Source of the DNA: Candidatus Gastranaerophilales bacterium
GTDB taxonomy: Bacteria; Cyanobacteriota; Vampirovibrionia; Gastranaerophilales; JAQUYY01
Direction of reading: 5' to 3'
Assembly (NCBI GenBank): GCA_028691575.1
Contig: JAQUYY010000003.1
Span: forward strand, 1-24,333
DNA length: 24,333 bases
Of the stretch, positions 6,867-14,899 are shown one piece after another (positions within the stretch are counted from its first letter, which is position 1; every line of letters starts with the position of its first letter). The position numbers were made by a program, and so were the translations under genes. The notes beneath the pieces are model-generated. The model searched no databases. It was not told where the DNA came from and was given only the letters and a program-made list of their open reading frames with translations.

Positions 6867-8054
6867 TTAATAAAAGTTTTCAGCAACCAGTTCAATCGTT
6901 TGAAGCACCTGAATATCTGACTTTTCTGCGATTAATCCCTGATAAAGTCCTATGGTGCAACCTGAGCAGGAAGTACAGACATAATCACAATCAGTTTTTA
7001 TTATATTTTTTGCTTTATTGTCTGATATTTTTTGAGAAATTTTTGAATTTGTAACACAAAAAGTTCCTGCTGCACCACAGCATTTATCGGCATCTTCCAT
7101 TTCTTCAAAAATAACATTAGGAATTTTTTGCAAAATTTCTCGAGGTTCTTTTGATACTCCCATTCCTCTTTTTAAATGACAAGGATCATGGTATGTGACT
7201 TTTGCTTTAAAACCCGAATTATCAGGAATTTCAAGATTTTCTTTTATCAAAAATTCATTAATATCAATAATTTTAAAAGGAATATCAAAATACTTCAAGT
7301 ACTCCATCCAGGCATATCCGCAGGATGCGCAATCCGTTATCAAATAATCAATATCAGCGCTAACTTTTTTAATATTTTTTTTTGCTAAATCTCTAAAAGT
7401 ATTTATATCACCGTAATTTCTAGCGAGGATGCCACAACACTCAAAGTCTGGAATAGTTATATCAATGCCGTTTGCTTCTAATACAATCTTAACTGCATTT
7501 TTAGCACTTGGATTAATGTAATTGTTAACACAACCGGGGAAATACACTATTTTTAAACGAGAATTCCCTTTTAAAATAGCAGGTTTTTTATATTTTACAT
7601 TTTCTCTTATAAATCTGTTAAATATTTTTATATTTTTAAATGGTAAAAAATCGCTAATATAATTGATTTTTAGCTTTTTATAAAAGTTAATAAAAAAACT
7701 GACTGTTCTTAAAATCCATTTTTTGCAAAAACAATAAATTAAAAATTTTTTCAAAAAAGAAATGCCATTTTTATTAAAATCAACTTTTTTTGCGGATAAT
7801 ATAATTTCTTCAGTATTTATTCCACTGGGGCAAAAATCCTTACAAGCATTGCACATTAAGCACATATCAAGGTATTTTGATGTTTTTTTATTGAAAGATA
7901 AATCACCTTTAATTATACCGCTTAAAATCGAAAAAAATCCTCTTGATACAGTCGTTTCCAGACCTGTAACTTCGTAGACAGGGCATACCGACTGACAAAG
8001 ACCACATTTTGTGCATTTATAAATGTCTTCTTGATGTTTTATTAACTCATTCAT
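6867..8054 (-). CDS. GlcF/LutA-like (Fe-S)-binding oxidoreductase subunit
   Basis: This 395-residue protein resembles the iron-sulfur subunit of glycolate oxidase and related lactate or glycerol-3-phosphate dehydrogenases. It has two ferredoxin-type 4Fe-4S sites, C14-C17-C20-C24 and C65-C68-C71-C75. Two cysteine-rich CCG domains follow: C175, C206-C207, C242/C245 and C292, C325-C326, C360/C363. Such subunits pass electrons from a FAD-dependent hydroxy-acid dehydrogenase to the respiratory chain or a partner. No GlcD-like flavoprotein lies next to it, so the substrate is unknown. It is the last gene of the seven-gene minus-strand cluster, 9 bp after the HDOD gene. It meets the pilin gene with 2 bp between stops and no terminator. 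An in-frame ATG does not give a better start; the Shine-Dalgarno is weak. Confidence 0.85.
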   Translation of the reverse strand: MNELIKHQEDIYKCTKCGLCQSVCPVYEVTGLETTVSRGFFSILSGIIKGDLSFNKKTSKYLDMCLMCNACKDFCPSGINTEEIILSAKKVDFNKNGISFLKKFLIYCFCKKWILRTVSFFINFYKKLKINYISDFLPFKNIKIFNRFIRENVKYKKPAILKGNSRLKIVYFPGCVNNYINPSAKNAVKIVLEANGIDITIPDFECCGILARNYGDINTFRDLAKKNIKKVSADIDYLITDCASCGYAWMEYLKYFDIPFKIIDINEFLIKENLEIPDNSGFKAKVTYHDPCHLKRGMGVSKEPREILQKIPNVIFEEMEDADKCCGAAGTFCVTNSKISQKISDNKAKNIIKTDCDYVCTSCSGCTIGLYQGLIAEKSDIQVLQTIELVAENFY

Positions 8055-8063
8055 TTTAAAACT

Positions 8064-8864
8064 CTATGACAGGGTATTTATGATTGATTCGCTCTTTTCG
8101 TATGCTTCTTCTCGAATCATCATCGGATCTGTGACTTCAAAATCAAGAATATCAATAATGTCATGATCTAAAACAGGATATTTTAAAGGTTCTTGAGTTA
8201 CTCTATTTGCAATGTAAACGATACCAACAATTGATGCCATATCAGACTGGCGTGGATCATGGTGATAACGAACACAATTACTTATAACTAATGGTAAATT
8301 CCAGTTATTAACAAGCTCTGATCCTAATTCCATATGAGTAAAACCAAATAACATTTTTTCTGTTTTAATTCTGTCTGCGCCTAATTTTACAAGTTTTTCA
8401 ACTTCAGCGGCAGCGGCTTTGTTATACAATTGGAACAATGTTTTGCCAATATCATGCAAAAGCCCCATTACAAAAGCTTCTTCAGTATCCTTATGTCCTA
8501 ATTTTTTTGCAATAATTTGAGATGCGATTGCACATCTTATACAATGCTCCCACAAATCTTTTCCGTAGTTTGTCATTAACATAGGCTTCATTGCAACGCT
8601 CATTACAAGGCTATTTACCTGTTTTAACCCCAAAAGAGCAATAGCTTTATTTATTGTGGTTATTTGATTTGGAAAACCATAATAAGCCGAATTTACAAGT
8701 TTTAAAATCTGACTGGTCAAAGAAACATCTCTGGAAATAACTTCAGATAGTTGATTTACATTAGATTTTGGATCTTTAATTAAGTTCATAGCATCAATTA
8801 CAACGTTTGGCATCGTTGGCAAATCAGGCATCTCTTTTATTAAACTTCTTATATCTTTTGTCAT
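8064..8864 (-). CDS. HDOD domain protein
   Basis: This is a 266-residue single-domain HDOD protein. The N-terminal half matches the family pattern: LPTMPNVVIDAMNLI, then RDVSLTSQILKLVNSAYYG and ITTINKAIALLGLKQV. The HD dyad H137-D138 is intact in LLHDIGK, with H177 and the pair H201-H202 further on. HDOD proteins are non-enzymatic or poorly characterised signalling modules linked to nucleotide second messengers, chemotaxis and stress responses; the ligand here is unknown. It lies 32 bp after ftsX and 9 bp before the glcF-like gene. It is therefore probably co-transcribed with division and metabolic genes. Unlike the HD-GYP-like protein at 217-1503, its HD motif is kept. Confidence 0.88.
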   Translation of the reverse strand: MTKDIRSLIKEMPDLPTMPNVVIDAMNLIKDPKSNVNQLSEVISRDVSLTSQILKLVNSAYYGFPNQITTINKAIALLGLKQVNSLVMSVAMKPMLMTNYGKDLWEHCIRCAIASQIIAKKLGHKDTEEAFVMGLLHDIGKTLFQLYNKAAAAEVEKLVKLGADRIKTEKMLFGFTHMELGSELVNNWNLPLVISNCVRYHHDPRQSDMASIVGIVYIANRVTQEPLKYPVLDHDIIDILDFEVTDPMMIREEAYEKSESIINTLS

Positions 8865-8896
8865 ATCTCAAACTCTTTTCTACTCGGTTTTCTTTT

Positions 8897-9763
8897 TTAT
8901 ACTTTAAGATATTTTTTCATAGAAATCAAGCTTCCTGTAATTCCCAAAAAAATTCCTATAAACATTATAAACAAAACAATTGCATTTATCATAACAGGTG
9001 AAATAGATAATTGAAAAACACTATCCAAATTAGAAATGTACATTTGAAGCAAATTCAAGGGAATTAAGGCGATAAAAGCACTGATAAAACCATAAAATGC
9101 TCCTTGAAGCACATATGGAGCCTTTATATACCAGTTGGCAACTCCCATCATTCTCATTATCTCAATTTCCTGGCTTCTAGATTGAATTACAAGATAAATG
9201 GTATTGTTTATGATAAAAACTGTCAATCCTCCTATAAAAAACATTGCAATAATTGTTGCCATATGGCTTGCTTCATTAATTTTACTCATTTTTTCAGCTA
9301 CGTCTTGTGCATACCTGACAGATTCAATACCGTTTATGCTTTTTAATTGAGAAATAACATCATTAATATATTTTTGCTCAGACACTTTTACATGCATAGT
9401 ATCAGGTAGTGGATTTGAGATATTTGGAACTTCCATTTCTCTTCTTAAATTATTCCATGCCTGCTCTTTTGTAATTATATGAATATCTTTGACATTTTCG
9501 ATTTGTCTTATATTTTTTGCAACTGTTTCAACATTAGCATTTGATTTTAAATAAACAGAAACTTCAAGAGCATTGCCCAAATTATCTACAAACGCAGAAA
9601 TTCCAAGCGTCGTTCTTAGCATACAGGCAAAAATGCTAAGTATGGCAGCCATTGTACCGATTATTGCCAAATTTATCCAACCGGTACTCAATAAACCTTT
9701 AACGGTTTCACCGATAATTCTTTTTATTATTCTTAATTCTTTAATAATTACTTTTGAAGGCAT
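8897..9763 (-). CDS. ftsX: Cell division protein FtsX
   Basis: FtsX is the membrane partner of the ATPase FtsE. The pair acts at the division site and relays ATP hydrolysis to periplasmic peptidoglycan hydrolases. The 288-residue protein has the expected layout: a cytoplasmic N-terminus and a first transmembrane helix near 29-50. A large extracytoplasmic domain of about 110 residues follows (LEVSVYLKSNANVETV... LPDTMHVKV). Three more helices lie near 165-190, 213-240 and 255-280, with the conserved EIEIMRMMGVANWYI loop between helices 2 and 3. It lies 10 bp after ftsE and is clearly co-transcribed with it. Confidence 0.93.
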   Translation of the reverse strand: MPSKVIIKELRIIKRIIGETVKGLLSTGWINLAIIGTMAAILSIFACMLRTTLGISAFVDNLGNALEVSVYLKSNANVETVAKNIRQIENVKDIHIITKEQAWNNLRREMEVPNISNPLPDTMHVKVSEQKYINDVISQLKSINGIESVRYAQDVAEKMSKINEASHMATIIAMFFIGGLTVFIINNTIYLVIQSRSQEIEIMRMMGVANWYIKAPYVLQGAFYGFISAFIALIPLNLLQMYISNLDSVFQLSISPVMINAIVLFIMFIGIFLGITGSLISMKKYLKV

Positions 9764-9773
9764 TTTTATCTCT

Positions 9774-10451
9774 TTATTGATGATATGTTCCGGAATTTAC
9801 ATCTCTTATTATACTACCCTGATCAAGAGTTATTACTCTTTTTTTAAAATGATTTACAATAGCATGGTCATGAGTTGAAACGATAACAGTTATTCCTTTT
9901 TTGTTAACCTGCTCTAATATTTTCATAACCTCGATAGAACTGATAGGATCAAGATTTCCTGTCGGCTCATCTGCTATTAATAAAGGAGGACCGTTTACTA
10001 TCGCTCTTGCAATTCCTACTCTTTGCTGTTCTCCGCCGGACAGTTCTGTAGGCTTTGCTTTCATTTTATGATAAAGTCCTACAACTTTCAATGCCCCTTT
10101 TACACGAATATCAACTTCTTTAGTGCTTACGCCCAATGCTCTTATTACATAAGCTACATTATCGTAAACACTTTGTCTTGGCAAAAGTTTGAAATCTTGA
10201 AAAACAATTCCCATGCATTTTCTTAAATTATGAATTCTTGAACTTCTTATTTTGGCAACATTCACTCCGCCAATATAAACTTGACCTGCCGTAGGCTTTT
10301 CTTCCCTATATAAAAGCCTCATCAAAGTAGATTTACCGGCTCCGCTTTTACCTACAAGAAAAATAAATTCTCCGGTATCAATATCAAGATTTATATTATC
10401 AAGAGCACATTGCTTGCCAAATATTTTAGTTACGTTATTAAATTTTATCAT
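9774..10451 (-). CDS. ftsE: Cell division ATP-binding protein FtsE
   Basis: This 225-residue ABC ATPase works with FtsX in coordinating septal peptidoglycan hydrolysis. All nucleotide-binding motifs are present: Walker A GKSGAGKST (34-42), Q-loop Q85 in VFQDFKLLP, signature LSGGEQQR (137-144), Walker B LLIADEP (157-163) with catalytic E162, and H-loop H194. Length and the FQDFKLLP segment are typical of FtsE rather than of macrolide or lipoprotein exporter ATPases, and ftsX follows. Its ATG overlaps the stop of the upstream transketolase C gene by 1 nt (TAATG), indicating translational coupling. Confidence 0.95.
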   Translation of the reverse strand: MIKFNNVTKIFGKQCALDNINLDIDTGEFIFLVGKSGAGKSTLMRLLYREEKPTAGQVYIGGVNVAKIRSSRIHNLRKCMGIVFQDFKLLPRQSVYDNVAYVIRALGVSTKEVDIRVKGALKVVGLYHKMKAKPTELSGGEQQRVGIARAIVNGPPLLIADEPTGNLDPISSIEVMKILEQVNKKGITVIVSTHDHAIVNHFKKRVITLDQGSIIRDVNSGTYHQ

Positions 10452-11404
10452 TAGCTGTTGTTTCCCATTAATTCGATAGATTTTTCAAAAATTGTAATTG
10501 CTGTTAATCCATATTTTACCATTAACTCAGATGCTTCTCCACTTTGTCCGAATACATCATTTGTGCCGATTCTTTTTAATAGCACGGGATAATTTTCGCT
10601 CAAACATTCACTTATAGCACTTCCCAATCCGCCAATTATTGAATGATTCTCGATTGTTACTACTTTTTTAGTCTTTTTAGCGCTTTGTATTATTGTTTTG
10701 TTATCCAAAGGCTTGATTACAGGACAATTAATAACTTCAGCGGAAATATTTTTTTCAGAAAGCATTTCTTTTGCTTTTATTGCTTCAATCAAGGTCTCTC
10801 CGTTTGAAATAAGAGTAATATCAGTACCTTCCGAGATTATTTTTGCTTTATTTTCAAATTTATAATTGTTTTCATCAAAAATTTCCGGCATAGAGCTTCT
10901 TGGAACCCTTATATAAACAGGTCCATGATATTCAGCAGAAAATTTAAGTATAGCTTTTAATTCCGTACAATCAGAAGGCACAAAGACCATCATATTTGGT
11001 ATAGAACGCATTAAGCTGACATCTTCCAGAGCCTGATGGCTTGCTCCGTCCTCACCTACTGTCACTCCGCCATGAGTTGCTACTATTTTTACATTAAATT
11101 TAGGATAACAAACAGTATTTCTAACTTGATCCCAAGCACGACCTGTTGCAAACATCGCAAACGTGCTGACAAAAGCTATTTTGCCACAAGTGCTGAGACC
11201 TGCTGCTGTACAAATCGCATCTTGTTCCGCTACACCAACATTAAAAAATCTTTCAGGAAAAACATCTGCAAATTGCTTTGTTTGAGTGGAACATGACAAA
11301 TCTGCATCTATAACTACAATATTAGGGTTTTCTTTTCCTAATTCAACGAGAATTTGTCCATAAGTCGCTCTCGGCGATTTTGCAATTTGTTTGTTACTCA
11401 ACAT
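10451..11404 (-). CDS. Transketolase, C-terminal subunit
   Basis: The 317-residue protein corresponds to the pyrimidine-binding and C-terminal domains of transketolase. Full-length enzymes fuse these to the thiamine-diphosphate-binding N half. The catalytic glutamate is E60 in VGVAEQDA. The region GGVTVGEDGASHQALEDVSLMRSIPNM is characteristic, and the C-terminal domain begins near residue 190 (ITLISNGETLIEA). With the subunit encoded 2 bp upstream it should form a heteromeric transketolase. That enzyme transfers two-carbon ketol units in the non-oxidative pentose phosphate pathway and supplies ribose-5-phosphate and erythrose-4-phosphate. A DXP synthase assignment is unlikely because the halves are split and the motifs fit transketolase. 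Confidence 0.92.
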   Translation of the reverse strand: MLSNKQIAKSPRATYGQILVELGKENPNIVVIDADLSCSTQTKQFADVFPERFFNVGVAEQDAICTAAGLSTCGKIAFVSTFAMFATGRAWDQVRNTVCYPKFNVKIVATHGGVTVGEDGASHQALEDVSLMRSIPNMMVFVPSDCTELKAILKFSAEYHGPVYIRVPRSSMPEIFDENNYKFENKAKIISEGTDITLISNGETLIEAIKAKEMLSEKNISAEVINCPVIKPLDNKTIIQSAKKTKKVVTIENHSIIGGLGSAISECLSENYPVLLKRIGTNDVFGQSGEASELMVKYGLTAITIFEKSIELMGNNS

Positions 11405-11406
11405 TT

Positions 11407-12261
11407 TTACCCTTTTAACTCCTCTAAAGCAATTTTCAACTCATTATCATTAAGAGCTTTTCCATGCCAGTTATGATTATTTTCCATATAAGATACGCCT
11501 TTACCTTTAATTGTATTTGCAATTATAGCAGAAGGTTTTTGATTATTATTGCTTAATGCAATTGATTTTTGAGTTGCATCAAAAATTTCCTGATGATTAT
11601 GACCGTCAATTTCGATAACATTCCAGCCGAATGACTGCCATTTTTCTTTTACTGAATTTAAAGACTTAATATTTTCAGTACAGCCATCAATTTGAAGATT
11701 ATTTCTATCCACAAATGCTATTAAATTATTGAGCTGATGATGAGCTGCATTCATTGCTGCTTCCCATACACTACCTTCTTGAGTTTCGCCGTCTCCTAAA
11801 AGTACATATACTCGAGATTGTTTTTTATCTAATTTCAAGCCTAACGAAATACCGCAGGAAATTGATAAACCTTGTCCCAACGAGCCTGTTGAAACTTCAA
11901 CACCTGGCAATAACCCAAAAGAAGGGTGTCCTTGAAGTTTTGAACCGAATTTTCTAAATGTTAAAAGCTCTTTCTTGTCAAAATAACCGCATTCTGCAAG
12001 CACTGCATACAAAGCTGCTGATGCATGACCTTTAGATAAAACAAATCTGTCACGATTTTGCCATTGTGAATCTTTGTCCCAATCAGAATAATGGTTCATA
12101 GATTTAAAATAAAGATTTACAAGAATATCAGTACAGGACAAAGCTCCTCCGGGATGTCCGGAAGCTGCATTATGTATCATTTTGAGAACATTTCTTCTCA
12201 CTTCTTGTGATTTAATTTGAAGATCTTTCAAATCTTTCTCGCTTAAATTTTGCTGTGTCAT
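11407..12261 (-). CDS. Transketolase, N-terminal subunit
   Basis: This 284-residue protein is the thiamine-diphosphate-binding half of a split transketolase. The conserved H36 (ASGHPGG), H79 (SKGHASAALY) and H112 (LQGHP) are present. The ThDP/Mg2+ motif runs from G156-D157-G158 to N187-N188 (GDGETQEGSVWEA ... DRNN). It needs the C-terminal subunit encoded immediately downstream to make the active site. Its start overlaps the stop of the wecG-like gene by 4 bp (ATGA). Split transketolases are well known in bacteria and archaea, so the arrangement itself is not a broken gene. Confidence 0.93.
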   Translation of the reverse strand: MTQQNLSEKDLKDLQIKSQEVRRNVLKMIHNAASGHPGGALSCTDILVNLYFKSMNHYSDWDKDSQWQNRDRFVLSKGHASAALYAVLAECGYFDKKELLTFRKFGSKLQGHPSFGLLPGVEVSTGSLGQGLSISCGISLGLKLDKKQSRVYVLLGDGETQEGSVWEAAMNAAHHQLNNLIAFVDRNNLQIDGCTENIKSLNSVKEKWQSFGWNVIEIDGHNHQEIFDATQKSIALSNNNQKPSAIIANTIKGKGVSYMENNHNWHGKALNDNELKIALEELKG

Positions 12262-13013
12262 CTTAGTATCTTTCCGGTATTCTCTCTGTCCAATAGTGCT
12301 TTTACCAAAAATAACGGTAATGTCGGGAACATTCTTTTAAATCTTGATGGTTGGCAAATCAACCTATAAAACCATTCTAACCCAAATTTTCTAAAAAAAA
12401 CAGGGGCTCTTTTTATTTTTTTCGACCATACATCAAAACTGCCTCCTACTCCTACCATTATTGTTTGAGGAAAATCTTGTCTATGAGAAGAAATCCACAA
12501 TTCTTGTTTTGGAACTCCAAGAGCTACAAACAAAACTTGAATATTTACAGTTTTTAACTTTTCAATAATTTCTGTTTCTTTTTCTTCATTAAAATAACCG
12601 TCATGAATAAAAGAAATGTTTAATTTAGAATATTTTTTTAACATTTCATCTGCAGCAGCATTGACAATATCTTCGGATGCTCCCAAAAAGCCTGTTTTAT
12701 AGCCATTTTCTTCACATTTTTGAATTAAACTTTCCGAAAATTCTATCCCTGCAACTTGTTTAACGTTAATTCCCTTTGTTTTTAGACTTAATACAACTCC
12801 TATTCCATCAGGTATTACAAGTTCTGCTGATTTTAAAATATTCTCCGTTTGCTTATTCTTGTTTGCCTGAAAAATCATTTCAGGATTGATTGTAACAACA
12901 TGAGCTGATTTTTTTTGTTCTATATAGCGGCAAATCAAATCAACGGCATCATTTTTATTTATAATATCTACGGGATAACCGAGAATATTTGTTTTTTTAT
13001 TAAAATTAGTCAA
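12258..13013 (-). CDS. WecG/TagA/CpsF family glycosyltransferase
   Basis: This 251-residue glycosyltransferase of the WecG/TagA/CpsF family (GT26) transfers N-acetylmannosamine or a related sugar to a polyprenyl-linked acceptor, as in wall teichoic acid or enterobacterial common antigen assembly. Family features seen: NILGYPVDIINKNDAVDLI at the N-terminus, VTINPEMIFQA, the IPDGIGVV segment near 81-88, the VALGVPKQELWI motif, and GVGGSFDVWSK followed by RAPVFFRKFGLEWFYRL near the C-terminus. The C-terminal basic region may contact the membrane. It is first in the minus-strand cluster, behind a predicted promoter at 13073-13045. The exact sugar and the polymer cannot be told. Confidence 0.92.
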   Translation of the reverse strand: MTNFNKKTNILGYPVDIINKNDAVDLICRYIEQKKSAHVVTINPEMIFQANKNKQTENILKSAELVIPDGIGVVLSLKTKGINVKQVAGIEFSESLIQKCEENGYKTGFLGASEDIVNAAADEMLKKYSKLNISFIHDGYFNEEKETEIIEKLKTVNIQVLFVALGVPKQELWISSHRQDFPQTIMVGVGGSFDVWSKKIKRAPVFFRKFGLEWFYRLICQPSRFKRMFPTLPLFLVKALLDRENTGKILR

Positions 13014-13044
13014 TTATCATCCTTTTTTGATTCCAATAATAATA

Positions 13045-13073
13045 TTTATACAACAAATTTCCGGCAATGTCAT
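13045..13073 (-). promoter_or_regulatory. Predicted promoter of the wecG-tkt-ftsEX operon
   Basis: On the minus strand ATGACA (13073-13068) and TATAAA (13050-13045) are spaced exactly 17 bp, each matching five of six consensus positions. Transcription would begin near 13038, about 25 nt before the start codon. The rest of the 220-bp gap to the divergent gene at 13234 is AT-rich with no other clear element. Confidence 0.55.
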
Positions 13074-13233
13074 TATTTTTTATATAATTATATTTTAGCT
13101 CAAAAAGCAACCATAAAGCGTCTTTTATACACTTAACCCAACTTTATATTTCCTTGCCTTTTAGTCAAATTTTCGCTTAAATTTGTTTTATTGTATATAG
13201 AGAGTTACATCATAGCTGGGAAGTAGGGGTACT

Positions 13234-14241
13234 ATGAAAACCTCAAATGTTACAAATAAACCATTTATTTCTGCAACAAATCAAACTTTTTCAAAAAATC
13301 TCAATAAAAAAGTTAGCTTTGGTTGTTCAAAATATACTACCAGTCGTGCTTTAAAAAAAGAAATTTCTAAAAATCTAGATGGTCTTCCAAAAACATTAGT
13401 AAATTTAGGCAAAAATACCGGCGAAATAATGTCCATATTGGTTACAGCAGTAGGTACAGCATTTGTTGCACCTTTATTTATTGCTTTTAACCCGCTTTCA
13501 AAAGAAGATAAGGAAACAACTATTTATTCTGCTCTAAGACAACCAATATCAGCAGTTATCGCGGTTGCTACCCAAGTCGGAATCAACAAAAAATTCAATA
13601 ACTGGATAGATAAATTAGCAAGCGAAGGAAAGCTTGATAAAGCTGATTTGACATCACAGCCTCAAAAAACCTACCTTAAATCCATAATAAAAAAAGAAAA
13701 TCCTAAAATCACAAAAGAAGATTTAAGATATGAAATAGAAACAAGGCAAGATAAAGCTTTTGATACCGCTATTAAAAAAACCAAGGAAGCTTATAAAAAT
13801 GGCGGACCAACTTGGGAAGAGCTTATTAGACCCAAAATGTACAAAGATACAAAATCCGAATTGATAAAAGAATTGGGTCAAGAAGAATTCAAAAAACTTT
13901 CAGCAAAAGATGCGAATAATAAAATAATACAAAAAGCGGCAGATAAGCTAAAAAAATGTTTCGAAACCGAAGCATCTGAAATAGCAAAATCCAGAAAAAT
14001 CCAACTAGAAGAAGCCCTTCAAGAAGTTAAAATAGAAAATCTTGTTGGCACTCAAATAAAAAATGCTCAAACAGTTTTAAAGAACTTCAAAAATTATGCC
14101 GGAATAGGTTTATCATTAGCAATGTTGCCAATATCCTGTTCTCTGCTTAATTGGGCATATCCTAGAATTATGGAAAAAATAATGCCTGAAGCTACTGCAA
14201 AAAAGCATCTAAAGGAGGCAAATAATGAAAATATCTCCTAA
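13234..14241 (+). CDS. Unrecognised membrane protein with N-terminal SFG motif
   Basis: I do not recognise a characterised family for this 335-residue protein. The first 45 residues are polar, rich in Asn, Thr and Lys, and contain KVSFG (26-30). This short motif recurs near the N-termini of many hypothetical proteins I associate with Gastranaerophilales. Hydrophobic segments lie at about 66-88, 100-118 and 288-308. The region 125-285 between them is highly charged, helical and probably coiled-coil. A cleavable signal peptide is not evident. The ATG has a GGGG-type Shine-Dalgarno (tagggg) 4 nt upstream. The next gene starts inside its last codons, so the two are coupled and their products may interact. 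Role unknown; membrane location is inferred from hydrophobicity. Confidence 0.7.
   Translation: MKTSNVTNKPFISATNQTFSKNLNKKVSFGCSKYTTSRALKKEISKNLDGLPKTLVNLGKNTGEIMSILVTAVGTAFVAPLFIAFNPLSKEDKETTIYSALRQPISAVIAVATQVGINKKFNNWIDKLASEGKLDKADLTSQPQKTYLKSIIKKENPKITKEDLRYEIETRQDKAFDTAIKKTKEAYKNGGPTWEELIRPKMYKDTKSELIKELGQEEFKKLSAKDANNKIIQKAADKLKKCFETEASEIAKSRKIQLEEALQEVKIENLVGTQIKNAQTVLKNFKNYAGIGLSLAMLPISCSLLNWAYPRIMEKIMPEATAKKHLKEANNENIS
14211..14218 (+). promoter_or_regulatory. Strong ribosome binding site for the 14225 gene
   Basis: AAAGGAGG, a near-perfect Shine-Dalgarno, lies 6 nt before the ATG at 14225 and within the coding sequence of the upstream gene. It fixes that start codon and supports real translation of the second member of the pair. 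Confidence 0.85.
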
Positions 14242-14899
14242 AATATTCAAAAATTATACTCCTTCAAAGGCAATGAATACAATATTAAACAGCAGACCGA
14301 TGGAATATTTGACAAATCCTAATGCCGGAGCTGCCGCAGGTATTATCGGAGTTGCCTCTTGTGTGACCAAAGATGCTGTCAATTGTTACTACTATGTAAC
14401 TCAAAGTTTAAAAAATAAAAGAATTCCTGAAGAAAAAAGAAAATTTGTTGCAGCTCTGGATTTATCAAACGGGCTTTTAAATGTCGCTGCTCAATTGGCA
14501 ATCGGTATTCCAATGGCGAAAAAATCAGGAGAATTATTTGATAAACATGTTGCTCCAAAATTATTTTCAGATAAAACCTTAGAAAATGTTTTGAATAATA
14601 TTAAAAAAACAGGTTCATGCAAAAACTTTACAGCTGAGGAATTCATGAGAGCCTTTAAGAAAACCAAGACCGTAGGAAAAGCAGGCTTTTGTGTAATATT
14701 GCCTCTTATTGGAGCAACAATTATTGCTAAAAGAATGGTTGTTCCGTTCCTTGCAACGCCAATGGCATCTTTTTTTAAAAAACGGTTTGAAGCAAATGAA
14801 AACACAACAAAAACTGATGCTCAACAAAATGATGTTATTTCATTTAAACAAAATAAAAAAATAAAAAAAGAAGTTTTTAGCGCTTTTGCTTCGAACTAA
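14225..14899 (+). CDS. Unrecognised membrane protein, partner of the 13234 gene
   Basis: I cannot assign this 224-residue protein to a named family. The N-terminal half has a Gly/Ala-rich hydrophobic stretch (NAGAAAGIIGVASCV, about 33-47) and another near 80-98. A third lies near 158-180 (AGFCVILPLIGATIIAKRM), so it is likely a membrane protein. The polar C-terminus contains DVISFKQ, reminiscent of the SFG/SFK motifs of its neighbour. It overlaps the 13234 gene by 17 bp and has a strong ribosome binding site, so the two form an operon and may act as a pair. Its stop codon directly abuts that of the convergent glycosyltransferase gene at 14900, with no intergenic base. Confidence 0.7.
   Translation: MKISPKIFKNYTPSKAMNTILNSRPMEYLTNPNAGAAAGIIGVASCVTKDAVNCYYYVTQSLKNKRIPEEKRKFVAALDLSNGLLNVAAQLAIGIPMAKKSGELFDKHVAPKLFSDKTLENVLNNIKKTGSCKNFTAEEFMRAFKKTKTVGKAGFCVILPLIGATIIAKRMVVPFLATPMASFFKKRFEANENTTKTDAQQNDVISFKQNKKIKKEVFSAFASN

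Noticed and set aside
10451..12261. Two transketolase pieces as a frameshifted pseudogene
   Set aside because: Each half has its own start, is complete at domain boundaries, and the split form is a well-known functional arrangement.
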